A stretch of DNA of 42,226 nt, from positions 1-42,226 of the forward strand of contig QHZB01000060.1 of assembly GCA_003224525.1 (NCBI GenBank), given 5' to 3'. A program made the position numbers and the translations under genes. Under the pieces are notes generated by a model that ran no database searches, was not told the origin of the DNA, and saw only the letters and a list, made by a program, of their open reading frames with translations. Position 1 is the first letter of the stretch. Every line of letters starts with the position of its first letter. The stretch comes from Acidobacteriota bacterium (GTDB lineage Bacteria; Acidobacteriota; Terriglobia; Acidiferrales; UBA7541). This document shows, piece by piece, positions 24,919 to 33,906 of this stretch.

Positions 24919-25989
24919 CTATGGTCGTGTGAAATACCCGATGCGTTCGAGCACTGCCCTGACGATCAACGGCAGCGCCACCGTGGCATCATCGAAGACT
25001 TCGGCGAAGCGCCCACCTTCTTCCGGCGGGACAAACTTGCCCCAAGAAACGGCTTCCGTGTACGTGCTGCCGCTGAGGCCGCCCCAATGGACCGGCTCCG
25101 GACAAATGCGCACGCCGTAGTTGTAGCGCTTCAGCGGGATTTTCTTGTAGCCGCGCCGCGCAAGCAGTTCCGCGTAAACGCCGAATTGTTGTGACCAATT
25201 GCGAGGGACGCCGCCGCCCACCGTTAAAATCCCCATGCGTTTCGTGGCCAGCATGGTGTCGGCAAATTTCTCAAAATCCTCGAAGGGATCGAAACGCAGC
25301 AGCGGGCGCTTTTCTTGCTGCCGGGCGATCTTGTGCAGCGCGAAGTCGATGCCCAGCTCGGAATCGCTGAATGCCGGAACAAAAATGGGAACGTTGTGCT
25401 CGAAAGCGGATTTTAGGATTCCCCGCCCCGGAAAGCTTTTGTGCAGATACTCGCCGATGCGGCGGTGGATTTTCCAACTGCAAGCGATGTCTTCCGCTTC
25501 CCACTCATTGAAGACGTGGTCCATTACCTCTTCGACGTGATCGAGGTTCGTCTCCGGCTCCAGCGAATCATAAACGCGGTTGTACCCGGCTTGGAAAAGT
25601 TCGCTGTCACCCATCTTGGGGTTGTAGCGAAAATGAGAGTAACCCGCGGCTTCGACCAGCCCGTGCGCCATGAGCGCGCCGGTCGAAACGATGGCCTTGA
25701 CAACGCCTGATTCGATAAGGTCGCAGAAAATGAGTCCCATTTTGCCGACCGTCAGGGCGCCGGATAGCGTCATCACCACAAAGCAATCCTTATCGCTCGC
25801 CATCGCTTCAAACACATCGGCGGCGTCGCCGATCTGCCGGCCGGTGAACGCCGTGTCGCCCATGGCGCGAACCAGTTCGTCGACGGTGCGGCATTTGGAT
25901 AAGTCCAGCGGGAACATCGGCCGGAGTTTGTCCTTCACTGGATCGTGGAGCACTCTCCCGGTCACAGTTTTTTCTCGCCGCTTCGCCAT
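24919..25989 (-). CDS. Deoxyhypusine-synthase-like protein (aminobutyl transferase, polyamine synthesis)
   Basis: NAD-dependent transfer of the aminobutyl group; 356 residues. Motifs: FVVMTLSGALTVGKMG and IVSTGALMAHGLVEAAGYSHFRY (NAD and amine binding), VPIFVPAFSDSELGI, GILTVGGGVPRNWSQQFG, and WGGLSGSTYTEAVSWGK with Lys318 matching human Lys329, the imine-forming residue. Bacteria lack eIF5A, so members of this family are thought to make homospermidine or guanidino-polyamines. The flanking arginine decarboxylase and agmatine deiminase/amidohydrolase genes support amine rather than protein as acceptor. The specific product cannot be told from sequence. ATG 25989 has GAGGAG upstream. Confidence 0.9.
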   Translation of the reverse strand: MAKRREKTVTGRVLHDPVKDKLRPMFPLDLSKCRTVDELVRAMGDTAFTGRQIGDAADVFEAMASDKDCFVVMTLSGALTVGKMGLIFCDLIESGVVKAIVSTGALMAHGLVEAAGYSHFRYNPKMGDSELFQAGYNRVYDSLEPETNLDHVEEVMDHVFNEWEAEDIACSWKIHRRIGEYLHKSFPGRGILKSAFEHNVPIFVPAFSDSELGIDFALHKIARQQEKRPLLRFDPFEDFEKFADTMLATKRMGILTVGGGVPRNWSQQFGVYAELLARRGYKKIPLKRYNYGVRICPEPVHWGGLSGSTYTEAVSWGKFVPPEEGGRFAEVFDDATVALPLIVRAVLERIGYFTRP

Positions 25990-26134
25990 CGCGTCTCCTC
26001 AACTGCCGATGAATCGCACGCTGCAAATAAATTTCCGCTTTGCGAATAAAATGCTAAAACGTCTCGCGGATTGATAGTACAAATACAGCGCAAAGGATAA
26101 TACAAAACACGCTCAAATATTTGTTTTTCGCTCA

Positions 26135-26150
26135 TGCTAAACTAAAAATT
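26135..26150 (+). promoter_or_regulatory. Extended -10 promoter giving a leaderless amidohydrolase mRNA
   Basis: TG-C-TAAACT (26135-26143) ends seven bases before ATG 26151. No good -35 is present at 17 bases. There is no ribosome site, consistent with a start codon at the transcript end. Confidence 0.5.
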
Positions 26151-27044
26151 ATGGCAAACAAATTTACCATCGGACTCGTGCAGATGAAATGCACGGCGAA
26201 CGCGGACGAGAATCTAGCGCGGGCCGCGGAGAAAATCCGCGAAGCGGCCGCGCGCGGCGCTCAAATCATTTCGCTGCACGAACTATTTCACGGCGAATAT
26301 TGTTGCCGCACGGAAGACCCGGAGCTTTTCAACATGGCCGAGTCCGTGCCCGGACCAACGACCGAAATCTTGACGCACATTGCAAAGGAAAAGAAAGTCG
26401 CGTTGGTCGTCTCTCTTTTCGAGCGACGAGCTCCCGGCGTTTATCACAATTCCTGCGCCGTCCTGGATGCCGACGGCTCTTTCCTCGGCAAATATCGAAA
26501 AATGCACATCCCCGACGATCCGCTGTATTACGAAAAGTTTTATTTCACGCCGGGTGATCTCGGTTTTCCCAATTTCGACACCAGGTATGCGCGCATCGGG
26601 GTGCAAGTCTGCTGGGATCAGTGGTATCCGGAGGGATCACGAATCACCGCGCTCGGCGGCGCCCAGGTGATTTTTTATCCGACGAGTATTGGCTGGCACC
26701 CGCACGAAAAATCGCAATTCGGCGCCGCGCAGCTCGAGGCGTGGCGAACTATCCAGCGCGGGCACGCCATCGCGAATGGCGTGTACGCCGCCGTGGTCAA
26801 CCGTGTCGGATTCGAAGGCAAACCCGAAAAGGGTGACCCGGGATTGGAGTTCTGGGGAAATTCCTTTGTCGCCGATCCCTTCGGCCAGGTGATCTCTGAA
26901 GCCTCCAACGCCAAAGAAGAAATCCTTGTCGTCGAATGCGACCCCGCAAAGAGCGAGGAAACGCGCCGCAACTGGCCATTTCTCCGCGACCGCCGCATCG
27001 ACGCCTATCAACCCATCCTGAACCGCTGGCTGGACAAAAAATAA
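26151..27044 (+). CDS. aguB: N-carbamoylputrescine amidohydrolase (nitrilase family)
   Basis: Hydrolyses N-carbamoylputrescine to putrescine, ammonia and CO2; 297 residues. The nitrilase catalytic triad is Glu44 (SLHELFHGEYCC), Lys117 (GKYRKMHIPDD) and Cys154 (VQVCWDQWYPE). Substrate-loop features of the AguB group are present: PGPTTEILTHIAKEKKVALVVSLFERR, YYEKFYFTPGDLG, and YPTSIGWHPHEK. The predicted neighbour is agmatine deiminase, 49 bp downstream on the same strand. ATG 26151 is chosen over an upstream in-frame ATG (26121) because the core starts at once there. Confidence 0.93.
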   Translation: MANKFTIGLVQMKCTANADENLARAAEKIREAAARGAQIISLHELFHGEYCCRTEDPELFNMAESVPGPTTEILTHIAKEKKVALVVSLFERRAPGVYHNSCAVLDADGSFLGKYRKMHIPDDPLYYEKFYFTPGDLGFPNFDTRYARIGVQVCWDQWYPEGSRITALGGAQVIFYPTSIGWHPHEKSQFGAAQLEAWRTIQRGHAIANGVYAAVVNRVGFEGKPEKGDPGLEFWGNSFVADPFGQVISEASNAKEEILVVECDPAKSEETRRNWPFLRDRRIDAYQPILNRWLDKK

Positions 27045-27093
27045 TATTGCCTTGCTCAATCGATTCGACCTTTTCCTTAAATTCGTTTTCCCA

Positions 27094-28167
27094 ATGAAGA
27101 CACCGCCGCAAAGCAAAACGCCGCACGCGCTGGGCTTCCACATGCCCGCCGAATGGGAACGCCACGAAGCGACCTGGCTCGGCTGGCCGCACGAGCTGAC
27201 CGATTGGCCCGGAAAATTTGCGCCCATTCCGTGGGCGTTTGGCGAAATCGTGCGGCACTTGGCAAAGGTTGAGCGAGTTTTTCTGCTCGTGGAAAATCGC
27301 GAATCCGAATCCCGCGTCCGCACGATTTTGAAGAAGGCAGGCGCCAATCTCGATGCGGTCGATTTCTTCCGCGTGCCGACAGATCGAGGGTGGATGCGCG
27401 ACTCAGGTCCCATTTGCGTTCACAACGAAGCCGGAGAAGTTGCGTATAACCATTTTGTATTCAATGGCTGGGCGAAGTACAAGAATCACAAGAACGATGC
27501 AGCCGTGGTCACGAAAGCCAATCAGAAACTCAAGCGCCGTTTATGGCGACCCATTCACAAGGGCCGCCGCGTCGTCCTCGAAGGCGGAAGCATCGATGTC
27601 AACGGTCGCGGAACTTTATTGACTACGGAAGAGTGCCTTCTAAGCAAAGTGCAGGAAAGAAATCCGGGTTTCACCAAAGAGGATTACGCGCAGGTCTTCC
27701 GCGAATATTTCGGCGTGACCAATGTTCTCTGGCTGAAGAATGGAATCGCCGGTGACGACACCCACGGCCATGTGGACGACCTCGCGCGGTTCGTGAATCC
27801 CGCAACGGTCGTAACCATTTTGGAAAACGACCCAAAGGATCCCAACTATGCCGCCCTTCAAGAGAATCTCGCCCTGCTGAAAACCATGAAAGATCAGGAC
27901 GGCCGCGCGCTTCGCGTGGAGACGCTGCCGATGCCAGCACCTGTCTATTTCGACGGGCAGCGGCTTCCCGCGAGTTACGCGAATTTTTACATTGCCAACA
28001 AGATCGTGATCATGCCCACTTTTAATGACCCTAACGATCGCGTTGCGCTCAATACACTTGCGGGATTGTTTCCAGATCGTGAAGTGGTGGGAATCGCCTG
28101 CCGCGATCTCGCGCTGGGTTTGGGGACCTTGCACTGCATGACGCAGCAGCAACCGGCTTCCCAGTAG
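27094..28167 (+). CDS. aguA: Agmatine deiminase
   Basis: Converts agmatine to N-carbamoylputrescine and ammonia; 357 residues, the usual family length. Motifs: GFHMPAEWERHEATWLGWPH, RVPTDRGWMRDSGPICVHN, VVLEGGSIDVNGRGTLLTTEECLL, GIAGDDTHGHVDDLARFV, PVYFDGQRLPASYANFYIANKIVIMP and, at the C-terminus, the catalytic Cys348 in LGLGTLHCMTQQQP. It forms a two-gene unit with the amidohydrolase; the two reactions are consecutive. ATG 27094 suits the family; an in-frame TTG at 27052 is less likely. No strong ribosome site, so translation may depend on the upstream gene. Confidence 0.93.
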   Translation: MKTPPQSKTPHALGFHMPAEWERHEATWLGWPHELTDWPGKFAPIPWAFGEIVRHLAKVERVFLLVENRESESRVRTILKKAGANLDAVDFFRVPTDRGWMRDSGPICVHNEAGEVAYNHFVFNGWAKYKNHKNDAAVVTKANQKLKRRLWRPIHKGRRVVLEGGSIDVNGRGTLLTTEECLLSKVQERNPGFTKEDYAQVFREYFGVTNVLWLKNGIAGDDTHGHVDDLARFVNPATVVTILENDPKDPNYAALQENLALLKTMKDQDGRALRVETLPMPAPVYFDGQRLPASYANFYIANKIVIMPTFNDPNDRVALNTLAGLFPDREVVGIACRDLALGLGTLHCMTQQQPASQ

Positions 28168-28194
28168 CGCAGCCTTTCCTTCGCGCTTCAGCGA

Positions 28195-28222
28195 TTGTCT
28201 AAACCGAAAACTCAGATACAAT
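28195..28222 (+). promoter_or_regulatory. Promoter of the GlsB/YeaQ gene
   Basis: TTGTCT (28195-28200), 16-base spacer, TACAAT (28217-28222), 22 bp before the start codon. Confidence 0.55.
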
Positions 28223-28244
28223 CCTTGCTCCCAAAGGAGGCCTC

Positions 28245-28547
28245 ATGTTCGCCGCACAAGTGCCTACACAAAGGACAGTCGGAATCTGGTTCGAATCGCA
28301 CGGCTTCGTCTCCTGGCTTCTCCTTGGCCTGATTGCCGGTTGGCTCGCGGGAAAAATTGCGCGCGGCCGCGGTTTCGGCTGCATCACGGACATTGTCCTG
28401 GGACTGATCGGGTCCTACCTCGGCGGCTGGATTTTCACGAAACTGGGAATTTTCGGCGGGGGCTTTTTGTACTCGCTGGCGGCCGCCACCCTGGGCGCCG
28501 TGATTCTCGTCTCTATCGCGCACCTTTTCAGCGGCTCGGACCGCTGA
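28245..28547 (+). CDS. GlsB/YeaQ/YmgE family membrane protein
   Basis: Small membrane protein of 100 residues, a member of the transglycosylase-associated/GlsB stress family. After a polar N-terminus, three spans follow: FVSWLLLGLIAGWLAGKIARGRGFG, DIVLGLIGSYLGGWIFTKLGIFGGG and YSLAAATLGAVILVSIAHLF. The Gly-rich helices with 'GxLAGKIARG' and 'GLIGSYLGGW' are typical. A strong ribosome site (AAAGGAGG) lies before ATG 28245. Members are often stress-induced; no function at molecular level is established. Confidence 0.9.
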   Translation: MFAAQVPTQRTVGIWFESHGFVSWLLLGLIAGWLAGKIARGRGFGCITDIVLGLIGSYLGGWIFTKLGIFGGGFLYSLAAATLGAVILVSIAHLFSGSDR

Positions 28548-28648
28548 GGCGTCCGCATTCTGCAACCTCGAGCAACAGCGTTCTCGGGGCGTGGCTGTCT
28601 GGCGTCCTGTGATACGATTCTCATTTGCGTCCCGGAGTTGACGCCTCA

Positions 28649-30316
28649 TTGAGCAAGTCCTCGCAATCCCTCACGGCTATCCCCCTTGGCGGTCTCGGCG
28701 AATTCGGCATGAACATGATGGCGCTGCGGCTCGGTGACGAGATCATGGTCATCGATGCGGGCATGATGTTCCCGGAGTCGGAACTCCTGGGCGTCGATCT
28801 GGTCATTCCCGACATCACCTACCTGAAACAGAACCGCACGCAGGTTCGCGCGATCGTGCTGACGCATGGCCATGAAGATCACATCGGGGCACTCCCGTAT
28901 ATCCTGCGCGATTTGAATGTTCCCGTGTATGGAACTCGTTTTACTCTCGCACTCGTGAAAAAACGCCTCGATGAAGCGGGGCTGGTGGAGTCGACCACGC
29001 TTCGCGAAGTAATTCCCGGGCGGCTGGTGGAGATCGGGCCGTTTGAAGTTGAGTTTATTTCTGTGACGCACAGCACGGTGGATTGCGTGGCGCTGGCGAT
29101 TCGAACGCCGCTCGGCGTGGTCATCCACACGGGCGATTTCAAAATCGATCAGACCCCCGTGGGCGGTGCGTCGTTCGATTTGCATTCCTTCGCCAAGTAT
29201 GGAAATGACGGCGTGCTGGCGCTGTTCAGCGATTCGACGAACGTGGAGCGCCCCGGATTTACGCCGTCGGAGCGGGCCATCGTTCCACGCATCGAGGAAC
29301 TGTGCCGCTCGGCGCCGCGGCGGGTGATTTTGTCCTGCTTCGCTTCGTCCATTCATCGCATTCAGCAGGTCATCGACATTGCTTCGCGGGTGAACCGAAA
29401 AGTGGCGTTCGTCGGGCGCAGCATGGTCGACAACGTGGAGATTGCGCATTCTCTCGAACTGCTAAGCATCCCCGACGGAATGGTGGTGCGGCCGCAGGAC
29501 ATTCGCGGATTCGATCCCAAGCGCATCATTATTTTGGCCAGCGGAACCCAGGCCGAGCCGATGTCGTCACTCTCACGGATCGCGGTGGACAATCACCGCT
29601 TCGTTTCCGTGGATGAAAACGACAGCGTGATTCTCTCCGCGCGCATCATTCCGGGGAACGAAAAAGCCATTTTCCGGATGCTGGACCATATGTTCCGGCG
29701 GCGCGCCCTGGTTTATTATGACAATTCAGCGGGTATCATCCACGTTTCGGGCCACGCCAGCCAGGAAGAGCAGAAAATGCTGCTGCAACTCGTGAAACCG
29801 AAATACTTCATCCCGGTACACGGGGAGTACCGGCACCTGTTCCGGCACGCCGCGCTGGCGCATCAGCTGGGAGCCGTCTCACAGGAAATTCTGCTCGTCG
29901 AGGACGGGCGGCCGATCGAATTCACGGAGGAGGGCGCACGCCGTCTCGACCCGGTGACGGCTGGCCGCGTGTGCGTGGATTCCGGCTCGCTGGAAGAAAT
30001 TGAAGAAGTTGTGATTCGCGACCGCAAGCATCTTTCCGAAGACGGCATCGTCGTACCCATCATCGCCATCGATAAGCACACCGGCAAAATGGAATCGCAT
30101 CCGGAAATCGTGACGCGGGGCCTGATGAGCGACAACGGCCAGGAATTGATCGTGGGCGCACGGCTGGTGATTATGAAGACGGTCGAGGAATCCAATGCCG
30201 AGGAAAAATCCGACTGGGGCGTCATCAAGGAAAAGATTCGCGTCGACCTGAAGCGCTACATCAACAAGCAGACTTCCAAGCGGCCGCTGATTCTTCCCGT
30301 CATTCTCGAAGTCTAG
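28649..30316 (+). CDS. rnj: Ribonuclease J
   Basis: Metallo-beta-lactamase-fold RNase with endo- and 5'-exonuclease activity in mRNA decay and rRNA maturation; 555 residues from this start. Motifs: PLGGLGEFGMNMMAL, VIPDITYL, TLTHGHEDHIGALPY (zinc ligands), HSTVDCVALAI, VIHTGDFKID, the beta-CASP part with ALFSDSTNVERPGFTPSE and SGTQAEPMSSLSRIA, and YFIPVHGEYRH. The C-terminal domain (about 450-555) is intact. The start is TTG 28649 (giving MSKSS…, GGAG upstream); TTG 28625 is possible too, but has no ribosome site. Confidence 0.92.
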   Translation: MSKSSQSLTAIPLGGLGEFGMNMMALRLGDEIMVIDAGMMFPESELLGVDLVIPDITYLKQNRTQVRAIVLTHGHEDHIGALPYILRDLNVPVYGTRFTLALVKKRLDEAGLVESTTLREVIPGRLVEIGPFEVEFISVTHSTVDCVALAIRTPLGVVIHTGDFKIDQTPVGGASFDLHSFAKYGNDGVLALFSDSTNVERPGFTPSERAIVPRIEELCRSAPRRVILSCFASSIHRIQQVIDIASRVNRKVAFVGRSMVDNVEIAHSLELLSIPDGMVVRPQDIRGFDPKRIIILASGTQAEPMSSLSRIAVDNHRFVSVDENDSVILSARIIPGNEKAIFRMLDHMFRRRALVYYDNSAGIIHVSGHASQEEQKMLLQLVKPKYFIPVHGEYRHLFRHAALAHQLGAVSQEILLVEDGRPIEFTEEGARRLDPVTAGRVCVDSGSLEEIEEVVIRDRKHLSEDGIVVPIIAIDKHTGKMESHPEIVTRGLMSDNGQELIVGARLVIMKTVEESNAEEKSDWGVIKEKIRVDLKRYINKQTSKRPLILPVILEV

Positions 30317-30983
30317 CTGCTCACCATATGCGCGCGTCGAAATATCCAGCCCTTATTGAAATCGTGTGGCCACATCCGCGAGCGCGGTTTCCGGCAGAGA
30401 GCGCTCGGAGTCAACAAGAGCGGAACCGGGGGAGACGGCATTCGCGTTGTAACCATCCAAAGGGGTGCAAGAAGCCTCCTTGGTAGTTTCACGGTCGAGC
30501 TTGGTATATTCCTTCCGGCCATCCAACCCAACCCCTCGTGTGGCCAACGCTAGCGGTGCCGGAGTTTCCGCGGGCTTATGAATGTTCCGTTAACGGACGG
30601 CTGACTAGCATCGCAGGCCTTAAAGACACCTGGTGGAAGAGCGATGACCTCGGGCGTTCTCGGAAATCAAATTGCTGTTTGATCGGCATGGCTGGAGTTT
30701 CCTGGACCACTGAGGCGGCATCGCAAGAATAGTTGAAAACCTGCGAGCGACGTCCGATTGTGGGCCGCCAAGTAGGAGCTGCGCGCTCATCGACGCCATA
30801 GCTATTCTTCACGTTGCAGGGCAAGGAGAAGGTGCGCACTCGATGCTGCAGAGTTTTTATGCGGACCTGAAGAGACGAAACATCAGCACCGGGGCGGCTC
30901 TGGATCTTGCAAGCCGTTTGAACATTACACTTTCCACCGGCTGAGCCAGAATACGCTACAATTCAAATTCTTTGGACCTGTAA
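30317..30983. other. Non-coding or degraded stretch between RNase J and the MFS gene
   Basis: No supported gene in 667 bp. A minus-strand frame (30547-30353) reads DGYNANAVSPGSALVDSERS and looks protein-like but I do not recognise it. A plus-strand frame (30843-30943) ends MLQSFYADLKRRNIS…, which may be the tail of a lost gene. TACAAT at 30957-30962 is a possible -10 for the MFS gene. Confidence 0.4.
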
Positions 30984-30998
30984 GTGGCTGCCCCTACC

Positions 30999-32264
30999 AT
31001 GGCCCACGAAGGACCCAACCGAGCCGCATTCACGTTCATCCTCATCATGGTGGCATTTGATTTTCTGGCGTTCGGCATCATTGTGCCCGTGCTCCCCGAC
31101 TTGATCCGCAGCTTTGAAGGTGGTGACTTCGCCCGCGCTTCAGCCATCACCGGCTATTTCGGATTCGCCTGGAACGCCATGCAGTTTATTTTCTCGCCCC
31201 TCCTGGGCGCCTGGTCGGATCGCTTCGGTCGCCGCCCCGTGATCCTCATCTCCTGTTTTGGCCTGAGCATCGACTACGTTTTTATGGCTCTCGCTCCGTC
31301 GCTCCGCTGGCTGTTTGTCGGCCGGATCATATCCGGCATTACCGCTTCCAACGTGGCCACAGGTTTCGCTTACATCACCGATGTCACTCCACCGGAAGAA
31401 CGGCCCCAAAAGTTCGGCTTGATCAGTGCTGCCTTCGGCCTCGGCTTCGTCATCGGTCCTGCCGTGGGCGGGTATCTTGGCAATGTCAATCTGCGGTTTC
31501 CTTTCTGGGCTGCCGCCGTGCTGAGTCTCGCCAATGCTCTCTATGGCTTATTCATCCTTCCGGAATCGCTCCCGCCGGAACGCCGATCCAAATCCGCCTG
31601 GCTCATGGGCAATCCTCTGGGCTCGATGAATCTCTTCCGGTCGCATCGAGAACTCGCGGGCCTGGCCATCGTCATGACACTCTACTATCTTGCGCACCAG
31701 TCTTTACAAACCGTCTACGTCCTCTATACCGAGTATCGCTACGCCTGGAACCAGCGCGACATTGGCTTTTCACTCGCAGTGGTAGGCGTCTCCGCGGCCG
31801 TGGTGTCCGGCGTCCTGGTTGGCCCGTTCGTGAAGCACTTTGGGGAACGCCGCAGCCTGCTTTCCGGCCTGTTCTTCGGCGTCCTCGGCTTCGCGGGTTT
31901 TGCGCTCGCCAGCCGCGGATGGATGATGCTTGCCGTCATACCGTTCATTGCCCTCTGGGGCATCGCCGCTCCTGCCACGCAATCGTTGATGTCGCGACAT
32001 GTCGACCCCTTTTCGCAGGGTAAGTTGCAAGGGGCGATCAACTCACTCCGCGCGATCACGGGTATGGCCGGCCCGATCCTCTTCACTCAGGTGTTTGCGC
32101 TGGCCATCTCGCCTGGCGGCGGCTTTCACCTACCCGGTGCTCCGTATTTCCTGGCGGCCGTGCTTCTCTTCTCCAGCCTCATGATGGCCGCCAACGTGAC
32201 GCGGCCGAGCGAAGCCGCAGCAGCCTCTTCTCAAGCAGCCACGGACATCAACGCGGCGAAGTGA
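30999..32264 (+). CDS. MFS transporter, TetA/TCR-like drug efflux type
   Basis: Major facilitator exporter of 421 residues with twelve predicted spans. The first span is FILIMVAFDFLAFGIIVPVLPDLI; the family motif A between spans 2 and 3 is GAWSDRFGRRPVIL; motif C-like GLISAAFGLGFVIGPAVGGYLG lies in span 5 as in drug:H+ antiporters. The C-terminus is an Ala/Ser-rich tail. Such TCR-like proteins export tetracyclines, but substrate is not predictable here. ATG 30999 is preferred; GTG 30984 is an alternative. No ribosome site is visible, and the gene stands alone. Confidence 0.87.
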   Translation: MAHEGPNRAAFTFILIMVAFDFLAFGIIVPVLPDLIRSFEGGDFARASAITGYFGFAWNAMQFIFSPLLGAWSDRFGRRPVILISCFGLSIDYVFMALAPSLRWLFVGRIISGITASNVATGFAYITDVTPPEERPQKFGLISAAFGLGFVIGPAVGGYLGNVNLRFPFWAAAVLSLANALYGLFILPESLPPERRSKSAWLMGNPLGSMNLFRSHRELAGLAIVMTLYYLAHQSLQTVYVLYTEYRYAWNQRDIGFSLAVVGVSAAVVSGVLVGPFVKHFGERRSLLSGLFFGVLGFAGFALASRGWMMLAVIPFIALWGIAAPATQSLMSRHVDPFSQGKLQGAINSLRAITGMAGPILFTQVFALAISPGGGFHLPGAPYFLAAVLLFSSLMMAANVTRPSEAAAASSQAATDINAAK

Positions 32265-32394
32265 GTAAGAGAGGTCCCTTCCGGCATGGTCGGGCAGGCG
32301 GGGTTGACGTGGTTCCTAGCATTTGAAGAGAGCCCCTTCACTCCCGATGGTCCCGACCAGGTCAGGACTCACAGAGGACGCTCGTCGTTCAGGA

Positions 32395-32418
32395 CAGACA
32401 CCCTTCATCGGGTGTCTG
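32395..32418. repeat. Perfect hairpin downstream of the MFS and antitoxin genes
   Basis: Arms CAGACACCC and GGGTGTCTG with a 6-base loop. Located between convergent genes; it may end transcription on either strand, but no U-run follows. Confidence 0.4.
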
Positions 32419-32463
32419 GTTAACCAAACGCTGGCGGGCCAAACGAAAGCCCTTGATCTTGCG

Positions 32464-32679
32464 CTACGCCACCCACTTCATGGTGAGTTTCTTGCGCTTC
32501 TTGGCGCAGTCGAGAAGATAGAGATCGATCAACCTCTGGTACGGAAGGCCGGTTTCGTCGGCCAGGCCTTTGAAATAGTCCACGACCTCAGGACTCAAGT
32601 TGATTCCGACGGCCTTTTTATTGTCGGCGCAGGGGTTTTTGAGCTCTTTCAATTTGGAAAAGTCATATGCCTTCTTCAT
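32464..32679 (-). CDS. BrnA-like (ribbon-helix-helix) antitoxin
   Basis: Small protein of 71 residues beginning MKKAYDFSKLKELKNP and continuing with VGINLSPEVVDYFKGLADETGLPYQRLIDLYLLDCAKKRKK, the pattern of BrnA/CopG-type antitoxins. Their ribbon-helix-helix binds the operon promoter and the rest neutralises the toxin. The start ATG 32679 lies inside the end of the toxin gene, the usual BrnT-BrnA arrangement, with TAGGAGG-like AAGGAGG at 32689-32693 as ribosome site. It appears intact while its partner is broken. Confidence 0.8.
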   Translation of the reverse strand: MKKAYDFSKLKELKNPCADNKKAVGINLSPEVVDYFKGLADETGLPYQRLIDLYLLDCAKKRKKLTMKWVA

Positions 32680-32953
32680 AAAATCGAACCTCCTTCTTGG
32701 TTGCCTTCCTTGCAGAAATGATTCGAACCATGGAATCGGTGTCCCGTTAACAGTGAACGGCGACCACGCATTCTTGCTGCTGAATTCACACCGAGGAGGA
32801 TGAAGCGGTGCCCTCCCTCGGAGTTCTCCGGATCAAAGAACAGGCGCGCATGGGGATCGTGGAAAACGCTCTGGGCTTCTTCAAACCAAACTCCGTGCTT
32901 GGTCCGATCGCCCCTATCCTTTCGTCCCAATCGAAGCGGGGATATCTAGACAC
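32663..32953 (-). pseudogene. BrnT-like toxin, inactivated
   Basis: Remnant of a BrnT ribonuclease toxin. The family start FDWDE is in one frame, then KDRGDRTKHGVWFEEAQSVFHDP and HRFILLGVNSAARM lie in the next frame, and after a second shift (near 32785) VVAVHC is followed by an in-frame TAA, then RDTDSMVRIISARKATKKEV and the end at TGA 32663. The catalytic-type elements (KHG, FEEAQ, RIISAR.A) are all recognisable. GTG 32953 is a possible start. The toxin cannot be made, yet the antitoxin frame is open. Confidence 0.8.
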
Positions 32954-33362
32954 GAGAGAGATGGCAAAGGGGCGAAAGGAAGCTGTATGCCAGGCGGCTA
33001 TAGGATAGGGCCCAAGCTGCCCTTGAGGGAGGAACACAGCCAGGATTCATCGCGCAAAGAGCACGCGATGGAGAAGAGGTTGGCTACGCCACAAAAAGCG
33101 AGAAATGCCGGGCTCCCAACAAGATGGGGTCGGGCCGCCTCCGGGCCATGACGAACGGTTGTTCGGGGTAGGTGGGGTGGAGTCATGGTCACGGAGGCGA
33201 CCGACTGTCCCGTGCGAGCATGCTCTATCACGGTTCCGGTCGCCGCAATCGAGCGTTCACCCTAATTTCGTGTCAGGTGTTTCCCCTAGTGGCCGACTGA
33301 GGCCCAAGTTCTGGTATGAGCAATGAAGTTCCGCTCCGGGATGGATACGCGGGCCGCCATTT
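32954..33362. other. Stretch without a supported gene
   Basis: Several short frames exist on both strands but none has a ribosome site, recognisable motif or plausible composition. I see no RNA gene or clear repeat. Confidence 0.4.
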
Positions 33363-33782
33363 CTATTGTGGCTTCTGATCGGGCTTTCTCACTGGCTTCG
33401 CGTCGAGGCACGGGAGAACGCCGACTTGGCTGGCAGGAGTTTGATACCTAATTTCGCCGGAGGGATCTTGAATTCCGGTGAGCCGCCACTGTTGGGGCTC
33501 GGCGGAAGAGGCTACGAAATCCAGCTCGACGGCCAAGGCGTAGTCATTCCTGATGACCAAGCGCCTCGTGACCGTGGGCTGGGTGGTCTGGGTCTCGTCC
33601 AAGACGGGATGCCCACACAGGGCGATAGCTTTGTCGGGAGTCATGCCCTGGAGAACACTTTCCTGATGCTGCTCCTTGGCCTTTTGCCTCCAGCGCGGCG
33701 AATTCATCACCACGGCCGCGGCCGTCACGATGACGACGCCAAGGACCACCACTGCTGCAGTCATCTTGTTCTCGGGCTTCAT
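33363..33782 (-). CDS. Hypothetical membrane-anchored protein
   Basis: Protein of 139 residues from ATG 33782. A hydrophobic segment near the N-terminus (TAAVVVLGVVIVTAAAVVM, about 7-25) looks like a signal anchor, placing the rest outside. The body has QGMTPDKAIALCGHP, VTRRLVIRNDYALAVELDFV, and EPQQWRLTGIQDPSGEIRY, suggesting a small beta-rich domain like those of acidobacterial proteins that begin with 'GMT...ALCG.P' (SmpA/OmlA-like). No family is named with confidence. ATG 33791 is an alternative start three codons upstream. Standing alone, with no operon partner. Confidence 0.6.
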   Translation of the reverse strand: MKPENKMTAAVVVLGVVIVTAAAVVMNSPRWRQKAKEQHQESVLQGMTPDKAIALCGHPVLDETQTTQPTVTRRLVIRNDYALAVELDFVASSAEPQQWRLTGIQDPSGEIRYQTPASQVGVLPCLDAKPVRKPDQKPQ

Positions 33783-33906
33783 GTTTGACAAGAGAATATC
33801 ACTGAAGAAGCTAGCTTTGACGGTGAACTCAACTGTGCCATTGCCCTAATCGCTGAGGCACGATAACGCTGGTATCGCGAACTTCCCTCCTTAATCCAAG
33901 TGCTAG

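Noticed and set aside
33105-33326. Small plus-strand frame in the 33-kb gap
   Set aside because: No ribosome site, no hydrophobic or domain pattern, and unlikely amino-acid composition.
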